Below are positions 23,424 through 33,070 of a stretch of DNA of 64,000 nt, piece after piece. This DNA comes from Rhizopus arrhizus. Taxonomy: Eukaryota; Mucoromycota; Mucoromycetes; Mucorales; Rhizopodaceae. Made by a program: the position numbers and the translations under genes. Position 1 is the first letter of the stretch; each line of letters begins with the position of its first letter. A model generated the notes under the pieces. That model searched no databases. It was not told where the DNA came from and was given only the letters and a program-made list of their open reading frames with translations. Location: NCBI GenBank assembly GCA_024220505.1, contig JAKZZE010000003.1, forward strand, positions 496,001-560,000, in the 5' to 3' direction.

Positions 23424-24028
23424 TTTAGCCCAATAAGATCAATATCTGTCATCCTAGAGAGTCTAATCAATTGTCAACCCCAAAAGTAATTAGATCAAAG
23501 TTAATTGACTGGTTATTATTTCTATTGTTCAACTTCAGATGCATATATTAGAACATCGACAAGCTTTAGCTTAATCATTGGTTCTTCAGCACGACATCGT
23601 GACCGAGTCTATATCTTTTATATCTACGCTCACAAAGAATATAAATAGATGCCAACTTTTTATCCATAAAGCGAGGCCTTTTCGCAATATAAAGAAATCT
23701 GCAATAAAGAAGGATTTTAATTTTATATTGCTGCTATTGTTTTTTTGTTTAATTTTTTATTTAATCTTGCGATTAAAACACATAATATTACTTATTACAT
23801 ACAGTAGGTGGAAAAATGGTCCGGATGTTTTTAAATTATTCACAAATATCGCTATAGCTTTACCAAATCTCAATCAAATTGAACAGAACAAACATTATTT
23901 TGAAGAGAAAACATTACTTTATTTTTAGTAAAAATTTCATATGTCACACAAAAGTTCAAAGGGAGCTACAAAAGATCAAATATTTCAGCAACATCCGGAC
24001 CATTTTTCAGGGTGCTCCATAATATCTG

Positions 24029-25715
24029 CTAGTAGTCCGTATATCCCCCTTTTGCTTGAATAACAGCCTTGATTCTATCTGGCATACTGTCTATATACTT
24101 TCTACAATCATCTTTTGTAAATCTTGCCTATTGTTCTTCGATTCGATCCCATAGTTCATGTACGCCTTTAGCTCTGGTTTCATACGCACTTAACCTTAGC
24201 CTCAGGTGATGCCAAATGTGTTCAATCGGGTTTAGATCAGGGCTCTGAGCTGGCAAACTGTAAACAGACTTGCTATCGAAGTTGTTTTCTTCAAACCAAG
24301 CTTTTGCGACCTTCGACGTATGTTTCGGATCGTTATCCTGCTGGAAGTAGATGTTTTTAGGGTCATAATTGTAGTAATTTAGGGTGTCCATTAGAGTTGT
24401 GTCCAATATATGTACATTGTTTAGGAAAGGGGAGTTTTAGGTAAATATAATATAGCAATCAAAGATAAAGAAATACTGTTAGAACTTGGTATCTCTTTAT
24501 TAAGTTAAGATAACTATTGTATGATTTAAAAATAATTCTACATGTAAAAAGTGAGAGTATTTATAGACATGATACGGATAAAGAATTAGGACAGATTTAT
24601 AATCAATTTGACAGAATAGATGATTACTATTTCTAATTATTAGTTTAGCCTGTTCCTAGCTTGTATTGTCAATTATGCTATTGGGATGGTTTCAGATATA
24701 ACTATTTAAGGAGACGGTACGGATGAATATAAAGACTTTTAGTTCCGTGATTGGATATCATTGCTAACAATAATATCTCAGTCAGAATAAATGTTTTCAT
24801 GACTAATGATGATCTGGTAAGTAATCGTCATTCCTTATTCAACATGCTCATACTATCACTAAACTATATTACAACCATGTTATCTTATTTGACTATGTGA
24901 AGTTAATATGAATAAAGCTTAATATGAAAATCTAATCAAAGTATTTTATTGATCTGTGTTGGGAATAATGTTATAAATGATTCCAATTTATGTCAACATA
25001 TTATTCAGGATCATATATGATTCCTTTTACTAAAATAAAGTGACTATAATCTTATGTATCCTTAACATACATAATCCTCTTTCTTCATTGTTCCATCATA
25101 GATACGACAAGCATACCCAGGACCATCGTATGTAATACAGCCCCACATCATAACGCTGCCTCCTCCTCCTTTTACTGTTAAGTCAAGATGGTGGAATCGA
25201 AGCTTATCATCTACTCTCTTCCAGTAGTACTTCACACCGTCTGATCCCCAAACGTTTATCTTAGTCTCGTCAGAGAATACCATACGACGCCAATCATCTT
25301 TTGTCCAATCCTTGTGGGCGTTGGCCCATGCAAGTCGCTTTTTCATATGAATAGCCTTTAAAAACGGCTTGCGCTTCTTAATACGGGCCTGGAATCCCAT
25401 CGATTTTAAAAGTTTTAAGCAAGTAGAGTAGCCAATTGCGCATCCAACGTCACATAAATATCGTTGTACATCCTTCCCCGTCTTTAATTTACCAGTTATG
25501 ACTGGCCGTCTGATGTAGGACTTGGTTGTAGCAGTAATTTCGGACTTGCGGCCTGATTTAAGGGGCCCCATGTTAGGAAACCACCTTCGCTTATAGTCAC
25601 TGATGGTGCTTTTCTTGACTCCAGGCACTCGTTTTATGATGGATGAGTAAGAATGACCAGATTTGAGTAAGGGCTTGATGTTATCTTGTACATCCAAAGG
25701 CAAAGAGCGAACCAT
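24029..25715 (-). pseudogene. Tc1-C transposase, interrupted by LTR-b and with one stop
   Basis: The protein starts MVRSLPLDVQDNIK at 25,715. The helix-turn-helix half is intact, followed by VFSDETKINVWG. The LTR enters after KKEDYV; on the far side the frame resumes with TTLMDTLNYYNYD, then FQQDNDPKHTSK and SPDLNPIEHIWHH. All three catalytic acids are present. A TAG after EEQ (24,128) is the only other defect; the natural end is GGYTDY at 24,029. The gene was nearly intact when LTR-b landed. Confidence 0.92.
24418..25067. repeat. LTR-b copy 2, solo LTR inside the Tc1-C gene
   Basis: It begins TGTTTAGGAAAGG and ends ATCCTTAACA, 650 bp, flanked by TACAT on both sides (24,413-24,417 and 25,068-25,072). 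It differs from LTR-b copy 1 (16,721-17,371) at only a few scattered bases by eye. Both copies lie inside minus-strand Tc1 transposase genes and in the same orientation. Confidence 0.95.
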
Positions 25716-26221
25716 ATTTGTATAAAACAGCAATAATAACGAAAGAAGAAGAAGGCGTGCTAAATCAGCAAAAAAAAGTAGATATTTATATTTTTTTTGA
25801 TTATTAATACGAATCTAATGTATTATTAATCATCTGAGACAAAAGTGACGGCTTCTGAGTTAGCAGCATTGAACAATCTGGGTAATTAAAATTCTATAGG
25901 GCACCCTGAAAAATGGTCCGGATGTTGCTGAAATATTTGATCTTTTGTAGCTCCCTTTGAACTTTTGTGTGACATATGAAATTTTTACTAAAAATAAAGT
26001 AATGTTTTCTCTTCAAAATAATGTTTGTTCTGTTCAATTTGATTGAGATTTGGTAAAGCTATAGCGATATTTGTGAATAATTTAAAAACATCCGGACCAT
26101 TTTTCCACCTACTGTATTCCCTAAAACCCAAATATTGTTCAAGCTCAATACTAAAATTGACCTTGAACTCACTTCGGTCCCTGAATAATTTCATTTCCTA
26201 TATAAAGGCGTAGTTTGATTA

Positions 26222-27876
26222 CAGTGACTCCCAAAAGTGTCCCAATGTTTTGTAATTTTGTCTTTCACTGTCATTAGTGCTATTGCTGTTTGCATAAAAT
26301 ATGTCTTGTTGTACCTCATTTGAAAGCTACGGTAGTGTAAATGCACGTGGTACAAGTTACGTCTAAATTGATGTAGCGCAGGCGGAGATAAAGCATATAC
26401 AAAACGAGCGGTGCATTGGGACACTTTTGGGAGCATATTGAAAAAATCGGAATCTCTTTATTTATTTATTATTAATAGTCTGTCCAATGTCCTTTGCTCT
26501 AAATACACTTTTGTATACGTTGTGGCATACTTTCTATAACTTTTTGACACTCTTCCGGCTTCATAAGGTCGTACCAAACCTTAGTCACACGTTCATAAAG
26601 CTCGTTCATGCCTTTTGGTGCAGTTTCATAGTCATTAAGTCTCCTTTTCAACAATGACCACATATTTTCGATAGGGTTTAAGTCTGGAGATTGTGCAGGC
26701 CATTGTAAAACAGTACAAGATTGTTTTTGGAGGTACTCCTTTACTACTTTTGATGTATGCTTAGGGTCGTTGTCATGCTGGAAAATCACCTGGTGACGTT
26801 CGAAGCCTAATCTATTGACACCATACTCAATTGTACGCTCTAGTTCATCCTCCAAAATCTCTTTATACAATTCTTTGTCCATATTATCATTGATTTTGCA
26901 CATCCAACCGACTCCAGCATAGGTAATAGCACTCCACAACATATTACTGCCTCCACCGTGTTTAACAGTCATCTTCACGTGATGGGATTTCAGGCTTTCT
27001 CCTGATCGAATCCATGCCCAGGTGCGTCCATCCGAATTAAATCTATTAATTTTTGTTTCGTCTGACCAAATAACACGTTTCCAGTCATCTATTGTCCAGT
27101 CCTTGTGAGCAACGCACCAAGAAAGTCTGTTGCGGATATTCTTCGCGCTGAGCAATGGCTTCTTTGGCTTCTCAATCGCACCTAAACCTGCCTTCCGAAG
27201 GGCTCTACGAACTGTTTCGACACGTACTTTCTTTCCGATATCGTTTTCAAGGCATTCGGTAACCTTCACAGCACTTGGAACACGATTTTTGGTGACCTGG
27301 CGTACACAGTAGCGTTCATCGGCTGCAGACAACACCTTGGGTCGACCCATGTTTGGCTTCATAACACCAGTGCAATGGGTTTTTCGGGGTCTCCCAACCG
27401 TACTCTTGCTTAAACCCGTCAATTCTTCCATCTCCCGAACCGACTTACCTTGTTTAAGGAGAGAAATAGCTTGAAATACCATAACTTGGGGGACTTGTTT
27501 CGTATTGAGATTTAATGAGCGAGTTATAGCAGAGTAGGAGCTTAAAACTACAGCAAATAATAATTTGGACATTAGATACGTTTGCGACGCTAATATATGC
27601 AGTTTGGTGATTGTATGCAAGTTGTGGGTGGATATTTTGTAGATATTCCGATTTTTTCAATATGCTCCCAAAAGTGTCCCAATGCACCGCTCGTTTTGTA
27701 TATGCTTTATCTCCGCCTGCGCTACATCAATTTAGACGTAACTTGTACCACGTGCATTTACACTACCGTAGCTTTCAAATGAGGTACAACAAGACATATT
27801 TTATGCAAACAGCAATAGCACTAATGACAGTGAAAGACAAAATTACAAAACATTGGGACACTTTTGGGAGTCACTG
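26222..27876 (-). mobile_element. Tc1-D, nearly intact Tc1-type transposon
   Basis: The ends are CAGTGACTCCCAAAAGTGTC and its inverse, with TA at 26,220-26,221 and 27,877-27,878. Arms of 212 bp carry the motif CTCCCAAAAGTGTCCCAATG at the outer edge and its exact inverse at the inner edge (26,414-26,433). It sits between a TATA box and a polyadenylation-type signal of the LTR composite. It is the best-preserved DNA transposon here. Confidence 0.95.
26499..27572 (-). CDS. Tc1-D transposase, intact except for a short C-terminal loss
   Basis: Tc1-family DDE transposase. The ATG at 27,572 (MSKLLFAVV) is the first in frame; the ATG at 27,482 (MVFQAISLLKQGKS) lies closer to the usual start of the helix-turn-helix. 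DNA-binding helices span about residues 30-140. The catalytic blocks are IWSDETKIN, FQHDNDPKHTSK and SPDLNPIENMWSLLK, all acids kept. The frame stops at TAG (26,499) right after RIQKCI; the eight codons beyond it, SKGHWTDY, match the normal family end, so the last few residues were lost to one nonsense change. The enzyme may still work, which is inference. It is more distant from Tc1-B, C, E and F than they are from each other. Confidence 0.88.
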   Translation of the reverse strand: MSKLLFAVVLSSYSAITRSLNLNTKQVPQVMVFQAISLLKQGKSVREMEELTGLSKSTVGRPRKTHCTGVMKPNMGRPKVLSAADERYCVRQVTKNRVPSAVKVTECLENDIGKKVRVETVRRALRKAGLGAIEKPKKPLLSAKNIRNRLSWCVAHKDWTIDDWKRVIWSDETKINRFNSDGRTWAWIRSGESLKSHHVKMTVKHGGGSNMLWSAITYAGVGWMCKINDNMDKELYKEILEDELERTIEYGVNRLGFERHQVIFQHDNDPKHTSKVVKEYLQKQSCTVLQWPAQSPDLNPIENMWSLLKRRLNDYETAPKGMNELYERVTKVWYDLMKPEECQKVIESMPQRIQKCI

Positions 27877-28006
27877 TAAATGGGTTCTCTCTCTCGTCTT
27901 GAAATCTAATAAAGAAGTTACATAGAGACTAATTCACTAGTTTTCAAGTACTATTTCCTTTCTTTTTTCTCACTTTATTATCTGCAAATATCTCAAGACC
28001 TACAGC

Positions 28007-28921
28007 AAGTATCAATTGCGGTTTCTGGCTTGGGCTCGAACTTATCAAGTCTCGTGTACGGCTTTCTCCGGTTCTGATCTAGTCAACTTTCTGGCGTATT
28101 CTCGGCAAGAACATCAACTTCAACCCTCTACACTACGCACGGTGCGCGCAGCAGTGGTCCATTTCCACGACAGTCCGCAAGAGCTTCGTGCACATCCTTT
28201 GGTCAACAAGTATTTGGCTACTATTACCAAACGGGCTCCCCCAAAGCTGATTCACAAAGACACTGTAGACATGTCTCCCTCTTTGGCCTTTGCGGAATCA
28301 ATTGCATCAAGAACTACAACTGATCTGGGTTCTTTACAGAAGAAACTGGCGTTCGTACTAGCGATGACAACTTTTCTGCGACCTTCGGACTTGGCTCGTA
28401 TTCTGTATGCCTCATGTCGTGTCAACAGGGATGATGGTTGCCTTCTCTTCCAGGTAGTTTCTCCTAAGGAAACACGTAATGGTAGACGTATCATTAAACC
28501 TTTCCGAGTTCATCCTTACCCTGAAAATGTTGAGCGTTGTCCTGTGCGTTGCTTCTTAGCCTTGCGGGATCATCCTGCTTTTGTACGTAGACCTCTAGGC
28601 TCTCAGCTTTTCGTCAAGAGTAACAACATCCATCAACATGTCGCTGCTTCTACTATTTCCACTTGGTTGCACCGTGACTTCATCTCTTTGTCAACTAAGG
28701 AACCCAAGGTAAACATTAGGTCTTTGGCATCTTCTCGTACGTTGAATCAAGGAGTATCCATGGAGGATATTGTTACCATGGGCAATTGGACGCGATCTAC
28801 TACCTTTCAGAACCACTACCAAAGAAATCATATGGCTCAGGTGAACTTTACTACCACGGCTTTGTCGAGCAACGACGAAGAATTCTTTGATGCGGCTGAT
28901 ACCTTTATGTCTCTGGATTAG
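28007..28921 (+). CDS. DIRS tyrosine recombinase, 5'-truncated
   Basis: This frame encodes the tyrosine recombinase of the DIRS element, which inserts the circular intermediate by strand exchange. It opens directly after the LTR fragment (YSKYQLRFLAWARTY), with no ATG of its own, so the N-terminus is missing. The core has FLRPSDLARI (catalytic arginine, about base 28,380), IRSLASSR (about 28,718), VTMGNWTRS (28,770) and the nucleophile region FQNHYQR (28,810). The acidic C-terminus (SSNDEEFFDAADTF) is typical of these proteins in fungi. The frame is free of stops, unlike the reverse transcriptase upstream. Confidence 0.9.
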   Translation, partial: KYQLRFLAWARTYQVSCTAFSGSDLVNFLAYSRQEHQLQPSTLRTVRAAVVHFHDSPQELRAHPLVNKYLATITKRAPPKLIHKDTVDMSPSLAFAESIASRTTTDLGSLQKKLAFVLAMTTFLRPSDLARILYASCRVNRDDGCLLFQVVSPKETRNGRRIIKPFRVHPYPENVERCPVRCFLALRDHPAFVRRPLGSQLFVKSNNIHQHVAASTISTWLHRDFISLSTKEPKVNIRSLASSRTLNQGVSMEDIVTMGNWTRSTTFQNHYQRNHMAQVNFTTTALSSNDEEFFDAADTFMSLD

Positions 28922-28998
28922 CATAATCACATTTCCTATTTTGTCACGACGGTCTCAGACAATTCTTGCGAGAATTTTCTTCGATCTAAGAATTGATA

Positions 28999-30658
28999 CA
29001 GTGGGTGGAAAAATGGTTCCGATGTTTTCTTCTCGCAACTTTAACGCTTTATAACGTTTGAACTACAAACGGTAACGACTCACAAAAACATGCATTTTGT
29101 AGCGCTTTCGCAGGTTATATCAGTGAAAAAAATTTTGTTTGCACTGTTACACAATCGGGAATAAGCTAACATTAAGTACAAAAACCAACATTGGAACCAT
29201 TTTTCCACTACAACTGTAGATAAGTTTATTTGTTGTTTAATGGAATTTTCACTAGAGCTTTTTAGCTGATTATGAGTCATACCATTCCGGCTATCGCCGA
29301 AAAAGACTATGTGACTTATAAAATTAATTTATCCCGGGTCAAAACGTTTTTTTTCCTTTTCTTTCTTTACATAACAAAGATTTGGGGTATCACTACACAT
29401 ATGGTTCGCTCTCTCCCTAAAAACAAGCAAAAAAGCATCAAATCATTGGTTTTACAAGACAAGCCATACTCAGTGATAATGGAACGTATTTCTAACTTAA
29501 AAAAATCTACTTTAAGTTGATGTGCCAATAAGTTTTCTCCAAGTAGAGTAACAGCAAACCCTGGTAGAAAGACTGTTCTAAGCGTTACCACCAAGTCTTA
29601 TATACGTAAGCAGATTGTTAATGGCACCCTCAAGGCTGCGTAGACTGTCCATAAGTATCTAGTATGCACTGGCCACAAGATTAGCTAATAGGATACCATT
29701 AAGGTTATGAAAAGTATGAACTTCCATGCTAAGATAAAGGTAAAAAAGCCTTTATTGACTAAGGTTCAGAAAGCAAGACGACTAGCATGGGCAGAAGAGC
29801 GTAAAAACTGGACAAATGATGACTGGAGACGTATGATATTCAGTGGCGAAACAAAAGTCAACATTTATGGGTCAGATGGTTGCAAATACTTTTGGAGTCG
29901 ACCAGACGATAAACTTCAGACTCATCATCTCGATTTGACAGTTAAAGGAGGGGGTAGTAGCATTATGGTATGGGGTTGTATTACCTACGACGGGCCTGGT
30001 TATGCATGTTGGATTAGTGAAGACACAATGAAGGCTTCTGATTATGTCGGAATTCATACTACAACTCTTATGGATAGCCTTGATTACTATGGGTACAAGC
30101 ATCAGGATATCTATTTTCAGCAGGATAAAGATCCTAAACACACGTCTAAGCTAGCTAGGCAATGGTTCAAGGATAATAACTTCAAGTGTGACCATACCTT
30201 CAATTGGCCTTCATAAAGTCCAGATCTAAACCCAATAGAGCACATCTGGCACCATCTTAAGCTCAAGTTAAGTGCATATGATACTAGGGCAAAAGGTGTG
30301 CATGAATTATGGGATCGTGTTGAAAAAGAATGGTCTACTTTTACAGCAGAAGACTGCAGGAGATACATAGACAGTATACCTGATCGTTGTAGAGCTGTAA
30401 TTGCTGCGAAGGGCGGTCATACGAGATATTAATAAAATAAAGCATGTAGTGGAAAAATGGTTCCAATGTTGGTTTTTGTACTTAATGTTAGCTTATTCCC
30501 GATTGTGTAACAGTGCAAACAAAATTTTTTTCACTGATATAACCTGCGAAAGCGCTACAAAATGCATGTTTTTGTGAGTCGTTACCGTTTGTAGTTCAAA
30601 CGTTATAAAGCGTTAAAGTTGCGAGAAGAAAACATCGGAACCATTTTTCCACCCACTG
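28999..30658 (+). mobile_element. Tc1-E, Tc1-type transposon
   Basis: The element is 1,660 bp with ends CAGTGGGTGGAAAAATGG and its inverse and TA at 28,997-28,998 and 30,659-30,660. It is the sister of Tc1-F. The arms are 212 bp and the inner edge (29,189-29,210) mirrors the terminal motif. It lies just downstream of the tyrosine recombinase. Confidence 0.95.
29401..30432 (+). pseudogene. Tc1-E transposase with several stops and a lost catalytic residue
   Basis: The frame starts MVRSLPKNKQKSIK and ends GGHTRY at 30,432. It has stops at 29,518, 29,641, 29,686-29,691 (two in a row) and 30,214. The first catalytic block reads FSGETKVN, so the essential aspartate is glycine; FQQDKDPKHTSK and SPDLNPIEHIWHH are kept. 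Compared with Tc1-F, which keeps this aspartate and has few stops, this copy has decayed further although the element ends are equally sharp. Confidence 0.9.
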
Positions 30659-31013
30659 TACTTAGATCAGAGGGACAAAATAGGAAATGTGATTATTCCC
30701 GCCCTTCATTTCCTTTATATATTTATTTATTTACTTTCCCTCCCTTCGTCCTTTTATCTTGACCGAGCTTAAATTCGATTGATCTTATAACAAACGTTTA
30801 TTAATTGCTTATATATCTTTGAATTCGCTATTTAAATAAAGTGCAAGAAGATTCTAGCATAATCACATTTCCTATTTTGTCCCTCTGGTCTAAGTATCAA
30901 TAATAAAATAGTAAATTATGCTATAAACCAAACATCTCCAACACTAACATAGTTAAACCATAAAGATCTGACGATGAATTATATCATAAAAAGTAATAAA
31001 TGTCTTGCATATA

Positions 31014-32643
31014 CAGTAGCGGACAAAACTGGTGCACAAAAATTAAAATCAACATTGTATCTCCGCCATATGTCTGCGACTTTTGTGGCATATACCATCT
31101 GAAAGACAGTCCAAAATATACATTATGTTATGTAAACCGGAACTGTGCCGGACATCCTTCAGGCATAAGGTCATTTTTAGTGATTTTTTGCATATTTCAA
31201 TTTTCGCCAAAAATGTAGTGCTTGTCTAGCCTTCTTTCAATTTTCCCCAAATCTCTCCCGTTTGCTTTCAGATTTCACCGCATATTAGTGAATTTTAGTA
31301 GCTCTTAAAAAATATATAAAACCGTAGTTATTTTGTTTTTCCCATTGAATCCCCCCTTTTGTTTTTACCCTATTCACTATAACAAAGTACTAGCCTTATA
31401 TGTTTAAGAAAATAAGCAACTGTAAAAACGAAACTCTGAGATCTCGAATACACTTAGTTCGTACGACAACAGATATTCCTAGAGTAACAAGAATCTCTAA
31501 ATGGACAATCAACAGGAGAAAGAGGGAAGAAAGAAACTTAATGTCTTGTGATCATGAAGGTATTCCGCTATTAGCCTGAAAAGTTATTAGTTCAGTCATC
31601 AACCTAGAGCTTGGACAAGGTCCGCTACACACAGTTCCTGATGCTCAGCACATTTTGAGGACCTTAAGATACAGTGTTAGCAGACTGTCAGTCTAAAGGC
31701 ACAGTAGGAAGCTAGATTTTGAGTCTGGAAGTAAGGAATCGAAGAATTTCATCAGCTGTATAAGTCGGAAAAAGCGATGAATGTGGTATCACGACAAGCC
31801 ATTGTATACTATAGAGGGCTGGAAGTCTGCTATCTTTAGCAATGAAACAAATATGAACATTATGGATGCAGACAGTATACACTAATATTGAAAGCAAGTC
31901 GAGCAACCTTAGCGATTTTTTCACGGTGATCAAACAATGAAGCATGCTGGCTGCTCTGTTATGTTTTAAGGCTGTATTAGATATTGAGGACCAGAATATG
32001 TGTGTCAGGTATACGATGGTATAATGAACTCATAAATATGCACATATATTTCGCTTACTTCATACCACAAAAGCCTAGCGTATAGTAGTCTAAAACGTCG
32101 TAATCTCTCGTTTCAGTATGACAATGACACAAGGCACAAGTCAACGCATGTCACAAACTCAATATTTGATAACAGCGCTTCTGTGCTACGAGTTTAGCCG
32201 CCACTAATCCCGGCCTAAGTCCGCTTAAGCATGCCAGGTGGCAATTGATGGCAAAGGTATGATGATACGACACTAGATCAAAAAGGGTCGATGATCTTTG
32301 GAAAAGAGTAGTTAAAGAGCCGGGTTCTTTTATTGAAAATGATATACACGCATATTATTAGCATATGCAAAGAAGAATATCCGATAATGTCAAGAGATGA
32401 GATGATTATATAAAGTCTAAGATTTTAGCCACTTTTGCGGTTTTTAGAAAATATAAGATTTTATAAATTCAAAGCACGCTTATCGCTCAGTTTTAACAAT
32501 GTCATGCTTAGAACATACATAGATTACAATGACTAGTATATCCTCCTTCTAGTACAGTTTCATGACTATTGCAATTACCATGAGCAGGTAATGGTAGTTA
32601 AAAGCTAAAAAAAAGTTTTGTGCACCAGTTTTGTCCGCTACTG
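31014..32643 (+). mobile_element. Dead Tc1-type element, 1,630 bp, copy 2
   Basis: The ends CAGTAGCGGACAAAACTGG and inverse are flanked by TA (31,012-31,013 and 32,644-32,645). It has exactly the length of copy 1 (3,878-5,507) and differs at scattered single bases. Both copies lack a usable transposase frame and share broken positions. Flanking DNA differs completely, so this is a transposition copy and not a segmental duplicate. Confidence 0.88.
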
Positions 32644-32655
32644 TATAATACCAAC

Positions 32656-33070
32656 TGATGTATCCATCATTCATAACTCGATATGAAAACAGTATTAATA
32701 AGCTACATGTAAAATATATCCAATAGATAGGCTACAGGTTAATTCGGATAATCTTCATTAAGGATAAGATGCTGCGTAATTGCACGGTTAAATTATATTA
32801 AATCCAGGGACTAAATCACAGTCAATCGCAGTCAATCATATACGAGTATTCTATGGATAAATGCTTATGATGACAAAGATAACAATGGAGGAACACGTAA
32901 CCATTATCTATTTGTCATCAGTTATATCATACTCATTAATTATTAATCCATGACATGAAATATTATCCGTGTATGAAAAGTATAAATAGAGTATCATTTT
33001 CTTATTAAATAAAGCAATCTCTTTATCGAGTCTCGTCCTCTCTTGTTCTTTTCTATTCTTGGATAAATCA
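32656..33070 (+). repeat. Solo LTR of family a with perfect target duplication
   Basis: It begins TGATGTATCC, ends GGATAAATCA, is 415 bp, and is flanked by CCAAC on both sides (32,651-32,655 and 33,071-33,075). A TATA box (GTATAAATAG, about 32,983) and an AATAAAG signal (about 33,008) follow the usual LTR order. It is the uninterrupted counterpart of LTR-a at 11.0/16.4 kb: at 32,704-32,708 it reads through the TA where Tc1-H sits in the other copy. Confidence 0.95.

Larger units (their letters stand above)
23802..26114 (-). mobile_element. Tc1-C, Tc1-type transposon
   Basis: The ends are CAGTAGGTGGAAAAATGGTC and its inverse, with TA at 23,800-23,801 and 26,115-26,116. The arms are about 210 bp, and the inner edge (23,992-24,009) mirrors the outer AAAAATGGTCCGGATG motif at 17 of 18 bases. 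LTR-b copy 2 interrupts the gene; without it the element is about 1.66 kb. Confidence 0.95.
23431..28005 (+). repeat. LTR composite in the DIRS element, split by Tc1-C and Tc1-D
   Basis: The LTR pieces are 23,431-23,801, 26,115-26,221 and 27,877-28,005. The first matches the right part of the composite at 6.8-7.15 kb and ends GATTAAAACA. The other two match the left part of that composite in reverse and carry TATATAAAGG (near 26,200) and AATAAAG (near 27,907). Removing Tc1-C at its TA joins CTTATTACA to TTCC, as in the uninterrupted copy near 6,610 on the minus strand. After ATCTCA at about 28,000 the sequence becomes DIRS recombinase. Confidence 0.7.
18249..30786 (+). mobile_element. DIRS-like tyrosine-recombinase retroelement, multiply interrupted
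   Basis: The order GAG-like protein, reverse transcriptase-RNase H, tyrosine recombinase is that of DIRS elements, which integrate through a circular DNA rather than with an integrase. The left end AGATCAATC...GCTCGGTCA (18,249-18,275) is matched in reverse at 30,759-30,786 (TGACCGAGC...GATTGATCT), giving terminal inverted repeats. Insertions: solo LTR 19,877-20,272, Merlin element 21,192-23,423, LTR composite 23,431-28,005 with Tc1-C and Tc1-D, and Tc1-E 28,999-30,658. Sequence between the RNase H end and the recombinase start is missing, so part was deleted. Confidence 0.85.
28922..30900 (+). repeat. Right-end repeat structure of the DIRS element
   Basis: AATCACATTTCCTATTTTGTC occurs in direct orientation at about 28,925 and 30,862, and inverted at about 30,675. 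The pair 30,661-30,694 and 30,862-30,895 forms a hairpin-capable inverted repeat around a loop that contains the right terminal repeat (30,759-30,786). DIRS elements are known for terminal inverted repeats and internal complementary regions; this arrangement fits that type. Tc1-E splits the block at 28,999-30,658. Confidence 0.65.

Noticed and set aside
28007..28921. Tyrosine recombinase as the captain of a giant Starship-type element
   Set aside because: It follows a DIRS reverse transcriptase-RNase H, has DIRS-type blocks and lies inside DIRS terminal repeats.
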